Assembly (NCBI GenBank): GCA_964644675.1
Contig: CAZXWK010000002.1
Span: forward strand, 1 to 64,000
DNA: 64,000 nucleotides
Source: CAZXWK01 sp964644675
Lineage (GTDB): Bacteria; Actinomycetota; Coriobacteriia; Anaerosomatales; JAAXUF01
Direction of reading: 5' to 3'
Of this stretch, positions 17,045 through 24,060 are shown piece by piece. Position numbers and translations under genes: made by a program. Every line of letters starts with the position of its first letter. Position 1 is the stretch's first letter. The notes below the pieces were generated by a model. The model saw only the letters and a program-made list of their open reading frames with translations, had not been told where the DNA came from and did no database searches.

Positions 17045-18637
17045 ATGAATCTGCAGTCACCACGAGGCAACGACGCCACGCAGACGTCGAACCGCTCGCG
17101 CGACGTCGTTCCCGGCTCGGGACTGTGTTCTCGGTGCATGGAGGACTGCCGCGGCAACTGTGAGGTCTTCAAGTCCTCGTTCCGCGGCCGCGAGGTCATC
17201 TATCCGGGCCCCTTCGGCGAGATGACGGCGGGCGGCGACAAGGACTACCCGATCGACTACTCGCATCTCAACATCCAGGGCTATGCGCTGGGTGCGAAGG
17301 GATTGCCCCAGGGCGTCGAGGGCACGCCGGACAACACGCTGTTCCCGATGGTGTCCACCGAGACCGAGTTCGGCTTCGCGAACAAGGTCAAGATGCGCGT
17401 GCCGATCTTCACCGGCGCGCTGGGGTCCACCGAGATCGCGCGCAAAAACTGGGAGCACTTCGCGGTGGGCGCGGCGATCTCCGGGGTGTCGATCGTGTGC
17501 GGCGAGAACGTGTGCGGCATCGACCCGGCGCTCGAGCTTGATGCCAACGGCAAGGTCGTCAACGCTCCGGACATGAAGCGCCGCGTGGAGCTGTTCCGCC
17601 GCTACCAGGAGGACGGCTACGGCGACATCCTCGTGCAGATGAACGTCGAGGACACGCGCTTGGGCGTCGCCGAGTACTGCATCGAGAAGCTCGGCGTCAC
17701 CACGATGGAGCTCAAGTGGGGGCAGGGCGCCAAGTGCATCGGTGGCGAGATCAAGGTCAACACCCTGGAGCGTGCGCTCGAGCTGCAGAAGCGCGGCTAC
17801 CTGGTGACCCCCGACCCGTCGGATCCGGCCGTCCAGGCAGCGTTCAAGGACGGCGCTATCCGCCAGTTCGAGCGGCACAGCCGACTGGGCTTCGTGGAGG
17901 AGGAGGCGTTCTACGCCGAGGTCCAGCGTCTTCGCGACCTGGGTGCTCAGCGCGTCACCCTCAAGACCGGCGCCTACCCCATGCGCGAGCTCGCGATGGC
18001 CATGAAGTGGGCGAGCAACGCCAAGATCGACCTGCTCACCATCGACGGCGCCCCCGGCGGTACCGGCATGAGCCCGTGGCGCATGATGGAGGAGTGGGGC
18101 GTCCCGACGTTCTACCTGCAGTGCATGGCCAACGAGCTTGCCGAGAAGCTCGCGCAGCGGGGCGCCTACGTCCCCGACATCGCGATCGCCGGCGGATTCT
18201 CGACCGAGGACCACGTCTTCAAGGTCCTCGCGCTGGGAGCACCTCACACCAGGGCGGTCTGCATGGGTCGCGCGCTCATGATCCCCGGCTTCGTCGGCAA
18301 GAACATCGGCGTGTGGCTCCAGGAGCAGGACCTTCCCAAGTCTGTGGCGCCGTTCGGCTCCTCCAAGGAGGAGATCTTCGTCACGTACGAGACGCTCAAG
18401 GCCAAGTACGGTGACGAGGTCGAGAAGTTCCCGCTCGGCGCGATCGGCATCTACACCTACTCCGACAAGATCCGCGTCGGGCTGCAGCAGCTCATGAGCG
18501 GTTCGCGCAACATGGTGCTCGACACGATCTCGCGTTCGGACCTGATGGCGCTGACCCACGATGCCGCGGAGGTGTCCGGCATCCCGTACGTGATGGACGC
18601 GTATCGCGACGAGGCGATGCGGATCATCGAGGCGTAG
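17045..18637 (+). CDS. FMN-binding glutamate synthase-domain protein (paralogue 1)
   Basis: A 530-residue stand-alone version of the FMN/[Fe-S] synthase domain of glutamate synthase. TIM-barrel features are visible: PIFTGALGSTEIA, the glutamate-synthase ELKWGQGAKCIGGEIK, the barrel strand LLTIDGAPGGTGMSPW and the phosphate-binding IAGGFSTEDHVFKVLALGA. The N-terminus carries four clustered cysteines (28, 31, 35, 39; CSRCMEDCRGNC) that could bind an iron-sulfur cluster or zinc. Whether it makes glutamate or acts on another amidated substrate is unclear, since a second such protein is encoded in the operon downstream. The ATG at 17045 follows GGGAAGGGGAG. A strong terminator at 18661 separates it from hdrBC. 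Confidence 0.85.
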   Translation: MNLQSPRGNDATQTSNRSRDVVPGSGLCSRCMEDCRGNCEVFKSSFRGREVIYPGPFGEMTAGGDKDYPIDYSHLNIQGYALGAKGLPQGVEGTPDNTLFPMVSTETEFGFANKVKMRVPIFTGALGSTEIARKNWEHFAVGAAISGVSIVCGENVCGIDPALELDANGKVVNAPDMKRRVELFRRYQEDGYGDILVQMNVEDTRLGVAEYCIEKLGVTTMELKWGQGAKCIGGEIKVNTLERALELQKRGYLVTPDPSDPAVQAAFKDGAIRQFERHSRLGFVEEEAFYAEVQRLRDLGAQRVTLKTGAYPMRELAMAMKWASNAKIDLLTIDGAPGGTGMSPWRMMEEWGVPTFYLQCMANELAEKLAQRGAYVPDIAIAGGFSTEDHVFKVLALGAPHTRAVCMGRALMIPGFVGKNIGVWLQEQDLPKSVAPFGSSKEEIFVTYETLKAKYGDEVEKFPLGAIGIYTYSDKIRVGLQQLMSGSRNMVLDTISRSDLMALTHDAAEVSGIPYVMDAYRDEAMRIIEA

Positions 18638-18660
18638 AACGTTCGCAGCTGTCCGTTCTC

Positions 18661-18691
18661 GGAAGGGAGAGGTTGCCGGCCTCTCCCTTCC
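18661..18691 (+). terminator. Intrinsic terminator after glutamate synthase paralogue 1
   Basis: Perfect 12-bp stem GGAAGGGAGAGG / CCTCTCCCTTCC with a 7-base loop, followed by GTCGTTTCC. It separates the upstream gene from the hdrBC operon promoter 40 bases on. Confidence 0.85.
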
Positions 18692-18730
18692 GTCGTTTCC
18701 AGCGTGTTTCCTCGGCGCCGTGACGCGTGC

Positions 18731-18736
18731 TATACT
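18731..18736 (+). promoter_or_regulatory. -10 box of the hdrBC-glutamate synthase operon
   Basis: TATACT; a start site six to eight bases downstream would put +1 at about 18742-18744, immediately before the first ANTAR-type hairpin. TTTCCT 18 bases upstream is a poor -35 candidate. Confidence 0.6.
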
Positions 18737-18743
18737 CCGCGAA

Positions 18744-18831
18744 CGGCACAACGGCGTGTCGAACCGAAGAGACGAGCAGTGACGCTCGCCCGGCCTCGAA
18801 ACCACGAGGCTGAGCGGGCGTTTTCCGTTTT
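18744..18831 (+). promoter_or_regulatory. Putative ANTAR-target leader: two AxxGxx hexaloop hairpins plus terminator
   Basis: P1: CGGCAC / GTGTCG (18744-18749 with 18756-18761, one G-U pair) closing the hexaloop AACGGC (A1, G4). An 11-base linker follows. P2: CGAGC / GCTCG (18773-18777 with 18784-18788) closing the hexaloop AGTGAC (A1, G4). The 3' strand of P2 overlaps the base of a terminator: CGCCCG (18787-18792) with CGGGCG (18815-18820) around an inner GCCTCG/CGAGGC hairpin, then TTTTCCGTTTT. P2 and the full terminator cannot both form. Known ANTAR substrates have this dual-hexaloop design, so binding by PdtaR would favour read-through into hdrBC. Inference from structure and proximity. 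Confidence 0.7.
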
Positions 18832-18863
18832 CTCGGCGGCAGCGAAAGCGAGAGGCGAAGCAC

Positions 18864-20216
18864 ATGAAGGAGTTCGCGGTCTTTTGGGGGTGCACGATCC
18901 CCGCGCGGTTCCCGTTCATCGAGAAGGCCACCCGGGTCATGTTCGACGACCTTGGTGCGACCATCCACGAGCTGCCGGGCCACACGTGCTGCCCGGAGGG
19001 AACGCTCGTCAAGGCGAACGATCCCGACTCGTTCTACACGGCGGCGGCGCGCAACCTCGCGATCGTCGAGAAGGCCGGCTACGACCTGGTCACGCCGTGC
19101 AACGGCTGCTACTCCACGTTCAAGGAGTGCCAGAGCCACCTCATGACCGACTGGCGCGAGCGCGAGACGATCAACGAGCGTCTGGCGACGGAGGAGCTGC
19201 ACTACGACGGCAAGCTCAACGTCGTGCACTTCGCCGAGTGGCTCGCCGATCACATGGGTGCGGCGCTCATCGCGAGCGGCGCCAAGCGCGCGTTCTGGGG
19301 CATGAACATCGCCGTCCACTACGGCTGCCACCTGCTGCGCCCGCAGCCCGCGGTCAAGTGGGACGACCCGCTCCACCCCAAGAAGGTGGAGGAGATCGTC
19401 GCGGCGCTCGGCGCGCGCGTCATCGACTACCCGACCAAGATGCAGTGCTGCGGCGGTTACCTCGACCGTGTCGGCGAGCGCGAGGGCTCGCTCGCGTTCA
19501 ACCGCCGCAAGCTCCACGACCTGCAGGCGCACGACGTGGACGCACTCGTGGTCGTGTGCCCGAGCTGCTTCCAGCAGTTCGACCTCAACCAGGCCGCCCT
19601 GCAGCGGGCTAACGAGAACGTCAACGTCCCGGTGCTCTACCTCTCCGAGTTGATCGGGCTCGCCTACGGGCACGAGCCCGAGGAACTCGGCATGGACATG
19701 CACCGCGTGAGCGTGCAGCCGTTCCTGGACAAGTGGAACGCGCGCGCCGCCGACAAGGCGCACCTCGCCGAGTCGTTCGACGTCGCGCTGCTCAACAAGT
19801 GCGACTCGTGCCGCGCGTGCAAGGACGACTGCCCGGTGTGCAAGGTCGACCCGACCTTCCAGCCCAACGACATCATCCGCGCCCTCGTCGACGGCAAGAT
19901 CGACGAGGTGCTCGACGACCCGAACATCTGGAAGTGCCTCGAGTGCTACACGTGCCTCGAGCTGTGCCACTCCGAGATCGGCATGGCCGAGACGTTCCGC
20001 AAGCTCAAGGAACTCGCCATCCAGCGTGGTTCTCGGCCGGACTCGATCCCGCAGAGCTACGAGATGTTCATGACCACCGGCACCCTCGGCAAGCCCAAGG
20101 AGGGCGCCCGCAAGAAGCTCGGACTCGACCCGTTGCCGCCCAGTGGCGGGGACGCGGTCAAGAAGATGATGGGCTGCGATGCGGTCATCGCGGCGTGCGA
20201 AGAAGGAGAGGACTAG
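18864..20216 (+). CDS. HdrB-HdrC fusion (heterodisulfide reductase-like iron-sulfur protein)
   Basis: Electron-transfer protein with two complete CCG domains and a ferredoxin domain in one 450-residue chain. CCG1: Cys10-x31-Cys42Cys43-x35-Cys79-x2-Cys82. CCG2: Cys155-x39-Cys195Cys196-x35-Cys232-x2-Cys235. Both fit the HdrB pattern that binds noncubane [4Fe-4S] clusters for two-electron disulfide-type chemistry. Residues 313-326 (CDSCRACKDDCPVC) and 358-368 (CLECYTCLELC) supply two standard [4Fe-4S] sites as in HdrC. No HdrA is present here. It is the first gene of the glutamate synthase operon, 2 bases before the glutaminase gene, and no NAD(P)H-dependent GltD-like subunit is encoded nearby, so it may deliver electrons to the synthase. 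Its leader looks ANTAR-controlled. Confidence 0.85.
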   Translation: MKEFAVFWGCTIPARFPFIEKATRVMFDDLGATIHELPGHTCCPEGTLVKANDPDSFYTAAARNLAIVEKAGYDLVTPCNGCYSTFKECQSHLMTDWRERETINERLATEELHYDGKLNVVHFAEWLADHMGAALIASGAKRAFWGMNIAVHYGCHLLRPQPAVKWDDPLHPKKVEEIVAALGARVIDYPTKMQCCGGYLDRVGEREGSLAFNRRKLHDLQAHDVDALVVVCPSCFQQFDLNQAALQRANENVNVPVLYLSELIGLAYGHEPEELGMDMHRVSVQPFLDKWNARAADKAHLAESFDVALLNKCDSCRACKDDCPVCKVDPTFQPNDIIRALVDGKIDEVLDDPNIWKCLECYTCLELCHSEIGMAETFRKLKELAIQRGSRPDSIPQSYEMFMTTGTLGKPKEGARKKLGLDPLPPSGGDAVKKMMGCDAVIAACEEGED

Positions 20217-20218
20217 CC

Positions 20219-21493
20219 ATGGCCTTCGAGCCTTTGTTGGAGCGGATGCCGACGACTCGGCCCGCATCCTTCAGTGATCGGGAGAACGCGCTGGGCGCCG
20301 AGCGCCCGGCCTACCGCGAGGAGGCCGGCTACAAGATCCACGGCGGCTGCGGCCTGATGGGCATCTGCGACGAGTCCGGCTCGCTCATGAGCGGAATCGA
20401 GGCCATCAAGGCGATGGCCGTGCAGCGCGACCGCGGCAACGGCCTGGGCGGTGGGTTCGCCGGCTACGGCATCTACCCCGAGTTCCCTGACCACTACTGC
20501 TTCCACATGATGTACCACGACCTCAAGGGTAAGGAAGAGGCCGAGGAGGTCTTCGACCGCTACTTCGTCATCGACCTCGCCGAGCCGATGCCGACCCGCG
20601 CGGTCAAGGGCATCAGCGATGCGCCGCTCCTGTGGCGCTACTTCCTCAATCCGGACCCGCACAAGCTCGAGACCTCCGAGATGAGCGCCGACGATTTCAT
20701 CGTCCACACGGTCATGCTCATCAACTCGACGGTCGACGGCGCCTTCGTCGCCTCGAGCGGCAAGAACATGGGCGCGTTCAAGGGCGTCGGCTTCCCCGAG
20801 GAGATCGGCCACTACTACCTGCTCGAGGAGTACGAGGGCCACACCTGGACGGGCCACAACCGCTTCCCGACCAACACTCCGGGCTGGTGGGGCGGGGCGC
20901 ACCCGTTCACGCTGCTCGACTGGTCGATCGTGCACAACGGCGAGATCTCGAGCTACGGCATCAACAGCCGCTACCTCGAGGAGTTCGGCTACAAGTGCAC
21001 GCTGGGGACCGACACCGAGGTTGCCGCGTACCTGTTCGACCTGCTGCTGCGCCGCCACAAGCTGCCGCTCTCGCTCGCGTGCAAGGCGCTCGCCAGCCCG
21101 CTGTGGACCGAGATCGACCGCATGCCCGAGGACGAGCAGGCAGTCATGCGCTCGCTGCGCGCCGTCTACGGCCCGGGCATGCTCAACGGCCCGTTCGCGA
21201 TCGTGCTCGGCTTCAACGGCGGCATGGTCGCGCTCAACGACCGCATCAAGCTGCGCCCGCTCGTCGCGGCCCAGCAGGGCACCCGCATCATGGTCGCCTC
21301 CGAGGAGAGCGCGATGCGTGAGGTGCTCGACGCGCCCGACCGCGTGTGGGCCCCCAAGGCCGGCGAGCCGGTCATCGCCCGCGTGAAGGGCATGGAGTGG
21401 CCGATCCACGGCGACCTGCACCTCTCGGCGAGTGAGGTCAGCTGTGCTGTGACCGGCGTGCACGATACCTGCGAGACTGTCGAGGTGAGCTAA
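20219..21493 (+). CDS. Glutamate synthase glutaminase (class II amidotransferase) subunit
   Basis: Releases ammonia from glutamine for the synthase. 424 residues. The Ntn nucleophile is most likely Cys44 in HGGCGLMGICDE, which implies removal of a 43-residue propeptide, about the length seen in E. coli GltB. Other amidotransferase signatures are HTWTGHNRFPTNTPG, WSIVHNGEISSYG and TLGTDTEVAAYLFD. This is the split arrangement in which the domains of the large subunit are separate genes. It sits between hdrBC and the FMN subunit in a tight operon (2- and 3-base spacings). Confidence 0.9.
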   Translation: MAFEPLLERMPTTRPASFSDRENALGAERPAYREEAGYKIHGGCGLMGICDESGSLMSGIEAIKAMAVQRDRGNGLGGGFAGYGIYPEFPDHYCFHMMYHDLKGKEEAEEVFDRYFVIDLAEPMPTRAVKGISDAPLLWRYFLNPDPHKLETSEMSADDFIVHTVMLINSTVDGAFVASSGKNMGAFKGVGFPEEIGHYYLLEEYEGHTWTGHNRFPTNTPGWWGGAHPFTLLDWSIVHNGEISSYGINSRYLEEFGYKCTLGTDTEVAAYLFDLLLRRHKLPLSLACKALASPLWTEIDRMPEDEQAVMRSLRAVYGPGMLNGPFAIVLGFNGGMVALNDRIKLRPLVAAQQGTRIMVASEESAMREVLDAPDRVWAPKAGEPVIARVKGMEWPIHGDLHLSASEVSCAVTGVHDTCETVEVS

Positions 21494-21496
21494 CCG

Positions 21497-23008
21497 ATGC
21501 CGACGAGCCTCATCCAGCCCGAGTTCCGGGTCAAGATCGACTACGACAAGTGCCACAAGTGTGGCCGCTGCGTGCAGCAGTGCGGCTGGGGCGTGTACTC
21601 GTTCAACGAGCGCCCGTTCCCCGACGACAGCAAGTGCCGCGCGTGCCACCGCTGCGTGACGTACTGCCCCGCGCACTGCATCACCATCCAGAAGAACGAA
21701 CTCGCGCTGCGCGACAACGCGAACTGGTCCTCCGAGCTGCGCAAGAACGTGTGGCGCCAGGCCGAGAGCGGCGGCGTCATGCTGACCGGCATGGGCAACG
21801 ACAAGCCGTATACGTCGTACTTCGACCATCTCGTGCTCGACGCGTGCCAGGTCACCAACCCCTCGATCGACCCGCTGCGCGAGCCAATGGAGCTGCGGAC
21901 GTATCTGGGCCGCAAGCCCGACAGCGTCTCGGTGGAGTCCGACGGCAACGGCGGCTACCGCCTGTCCGGTGCAGACGGCGTCGCGAACAACGTGAAGCTC
22001 GACGCGCCGATCGTGTTCTCGCCTATGTCGTACGGCTCGGTGTCGCTCAACGTGCACAAGTCGCTCGCGATGGCTGCCGAGAGGCTCGGCATCCTGATGA
22101 ACACCGGCGAGGGCGGTCTGCACGCCGACCTCTACCCCTACCAGGACAACGTGATCGTCCAGGTCGCGTCGGGCCGCTTCGGCGTCAACCCTGACTACCT
22201 GCGCCGCGGCGCGGCGATCGAGATCAAGGTCGGTCAGGGCGCCAAGCCGGGTATCGGCGGGCACCTGCCGGGCGAGAAGATCAACAAGGAAGTCTCGACG
22301 ACGCGGATGATCCCGCAGGGCTCGGACGCCATCAGCCCTGCGCCGCACCACGACATCTACTCCATCGAAGACCTGCGCCAGCTCATCTACTCCCTGAAGG
22401 AAGCCAGCGGCTACAAGCCGGTCGGCGTCAAGATCGCCGCGGTCCACAATGTCGGCGCGATCGCGTCGGGCATCGTGCGGGCGGGGGCGGACTACGTCTA
22501 CCTCGACGGCTTCAAGGGTGGCACCGGTGCCGCACCGTCGATCATCCGCGACCACATCGGTATCCCGCTCGAGATCGCGATCGCCGTCGTCGATCAGCGC
22601 CTGCGCGACGAGGGCATCCGCAACCAGGCGTCGATCGTCGCCGCCGGTTCGATCCGCTCCTCTGCCGACATGGCCAAGGCCATCGCGCTGGGTGCCGACG
22701 TCGTGGCGATCGGCTCGGCGGCGCTCATGGCGCTGGGGTGCCACCTGTGCCAGGGCTGCCACACCGGGTGCTGCTCGTGGGGGCTCACCACTCAGAAGCC
22801 GGAGCTCACCAGGCGCGTCGACCCCGAGTGGGGAGCCGAGCGGCTCACGAACCTGGTTCACGCGTGGAGCCACGAGCTGCAGGAGATCCTGGGGGCGCTC
22901 GGCGTCAACGCCGTCGAGTCGCTGCGCGGTAGCCGCGAGAGGTTGCGCGCGGTCGGGCTGGACGCACAGACCTGCGAGATCCTCGGCGTCAAGCCGGCGG
23001 GTCTGTAG
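21497..23008 (+). CDS. Glutamate synthase FMN subunit with N-terminal 2[4Fe-4S] ferredoxin
   Basis: Synthase domain that reductively transfers ammonia to 2-oxoglutarate. The 503-residue protein starts with a bacterial ferredoxin-like domain, Cys19-x2-Cys22-x2-Cys25-x3-Cys29 and Cys47-x2-Cys50-x2-Cys53-x3-Cys57, then the FMN TIM barrel (FSPMSYGSVSLNVHKSLA, EIKVGQGAKPGIGGHLPGEK, YVYLDGFKGGTGAAP, IVAAGSIRSSADMAKAIALG) and a Cys-rich stretch CHLCQGCHTGCCSWG for the internal Fe-S cluster. This is the archaeal-type architecture of a stand-alone synthase subunit. The ferredoxin domain suggests electrons come from ferredoxin or from the co-encoded HdrBC. Confidence 0.92.
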   Translation: MPTSLIQPEFRVKIDYDKCHKCGRCVQQCGWGVYSFNERPFPDDSKCRACHRCVTYCPAHCITIQKNELALRDNANWSSELRKNVWRQAESGGVMLTGMGNDKPYTSYFDHLVLDACQVTNPSIDPLREPMELRTYLGRKPDSVSVESDGNGGYRLSGADGVANNVKLDAPIVFSPMSYGSVSLNVHKSLAMAAERLGILMNTGEGGLHADLYPYQDNVIVQVASGRFGVNPDYLRRGAAIEIKVGQGAKPGIGGHLPGEKINKEVSTTRMIPQGSDAISPAPHHDIYSIEDLRQLIYSLKEASGYKPVGVKIAAVHNVGAIASGIVRAGADYVYLDGFKGGTGAAPSIIRDHIGIPLEIAIAVVDQRLRDEGIRNQASIVAAGSIRSSADMAKAIALGADVVAIGSAALMALGCHLCQGCHTGCCSWGLTTQKPELTRRVDPEWGAERLTNLVHAWSHELQEILGALGVNAVESLRGSRERLRAVGLDAQTCEILGVKPAGL

Positions 23009-23021
23009 AGGGAGGACCACG

Positions 23022-23840
23022 ATGACCACTGAGACCGTGAAGGGCCCCATCGAGGGCTACGTGCAGACCGAGCCGGCCGCCAGCCGAGATGGCGATACGG
23101 TCACGCTGGACGTGCAGAGTGTCTACTACAAGCAGGTCAACGAGGCCGTGCGCTCGGCGTTCGCCGACGGCGCGAAGACCGTCGTGATCAACAACGTCAA
23201 CGGGCAGCGCTACCTGGGGACGGGCGTGAAGGGCAAGGACCTGCGCATCGAGGTCCACGGAACGCCCGGCCAGGACATGGCGATGCTCATGGACGGCCCC
23301 ACCATCGAGGTGTTCGGCAACGCACAGGACGGCGTCGGCAACACCATGAACGCCGGCACCGTCATCGTGCACGGCTCGGCGGGCGACGTGCTGGGCTACG
23401 GGATGCGAGGCGGCAAGGTCTTCATCAAGGGCGACGTGGGCTACCGCGTCGGGATCCACATGAAGGCGTACGAGGACCTGCGCCCGATCATGGTGTGCGG
23501 CGGCAAGGCGCGCGACTTCTTCGGCGAGTACATGGCCGGCGGGCTGCTCGTGCTGCTCGGCATGAACTCGACTCTTGAGGGGCCGCTCGTGGGCGGCTAC
23601 CTGGGCACCGGCATGCACGGCGGGACCATCTACGTGCGCGGCGAGGTCGAGCCGTGGCAGTGCGGCAAGGAGGTCGGCGTGTTCGAGGCCGACGAGGCGG
23701 ACATGACCGAGCTCAAGCCCGTGCTTGCCGAGTACTGCGAAGCGCTCGGGATGGACCTCGAGGAGGTCCTCTCGGCGCCCTTCACCAAGTTGGTACCGAT
23801 CAGCCACCGGCCGTACGGGAAGCTCTACACGTACCTGTAG
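23022..23840 (+). CDS. Glutamate synthase GXGXG (GltC-like) subunit
   Basis: The right-handed beta-helix domain that forms the C-terminal part of a fused GltB and is separate here. 272 residues. Repeated Gly motifs are visible (YLGTGVKGKDLRIEVHG, GNTMNAGTVIVHGSAGDV, LGYGMRGGKVFIKGDVGYR, AGGLLVLLG, GTGMHGGTIYVRG). It has a structural role, helping to form the ammonia tunnel. The ATG at 23022 follows GAGGGAGGACCACG and lies 13 bases after the FMN subunit. The operon ends with the hairpin at 23864. Confidence 0.9.
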   Translation: MTTETVKGPIEGYVQTEPAASRDGDTVTLDVQSVYYKQVNEAVRSAFADGAKTVVINNVNGQRYLGTGVKGKDLRIEVHGTPGQDMAMLMDGPTIEVFGNAQDGVGNTMNAGTVIVHGSAGDVLGYGMRGGKVFIKGDVGYRVGIHMKAYEDLRPIMVCGGKARDFFGEYMAGGLLVLLGMNSTLEGPLVGGYLGTGMHGGTIYVRGEVEPWQCGKEVGVFEADEADMTELKPVLAEYCEALGMDLEEVLSAPFTKLVPISHRPYGKLYTYL

Positions 23841-23863
23841 GCGGTGCTCGATCCTTGTGTCCA

Positions 23864-23897
23864 CGACGACCCTGGCGCTCGCGCGCCGGGGTCGTCG
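23864..23897 (+). terminator. Intrinsic terminator of the hdrBC-glutamate synthase operon
   Basis: 15-bp stem CGACGACCCTGGCGC / GCGCCGGGGTCGTCG (one T-G wobble), four-base loop TCGC, followed by CGTCTTC. Only a weak U-tract. Confidence 0.75.
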
Positions 23898-23962
23898 CGT
23901 CTTCGGGGGAATCCGCAGCAACCTCCAGGTGCCAAGGCGTCCGCAGCCGGTTCGAGCAAGGC

Positions 23963-23978
23963 GTAACACCGCAGAAAC
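23963..23978 (+). promoter_or_regulatory. Consensus GlnR box upstream of glnA2
   Basis: GTAAC-accgca-GAAAC, an exact match to the actinobacterial GlnR consensus gTnAC-n6-GaAAC, 83 bases before the glnA2 start. Further down, GTACCT/AGGTAC (23996-24014) forms a 6-bp hairpin in the presumed leader. Confidence 0.7.
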
Positions 23979-24060
23979 ATTGCGTCGGCTACCGTGTACC
24001 TACGAGACAGGTACTTCGTCCGCGGCATCTGCGGCGGCGCACGAGAAAGAGGAGGTCCGC

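Noticed and set aside
20213..23050. 945-residue open frame on the minus strand opposite the glutamate synthase genes
   Set aside because: Arg/Asp/Val/His-rich shadow translation produced by G/C-rich third positions of the plus-strand genes; the plus strand carries well-conserved domains throughout.
23996..24034. Two small hairpins upstream of glnA2 considered as a second ANTAR target
   Set aside because: The loops are seven bases (ACGAGAC and GGCATCT) and lack the A1/G4 hexaloop pattern; no terminator overlaps the second hairpin.
23838..24060. Glutamine-type riboswitch (glnA RNA) upstream of glnA2
   Set aside because: I could not find the conserved core of that motif; the region is better explained by a terminator, a GlnR-type box and a normal ribosome-binding site.
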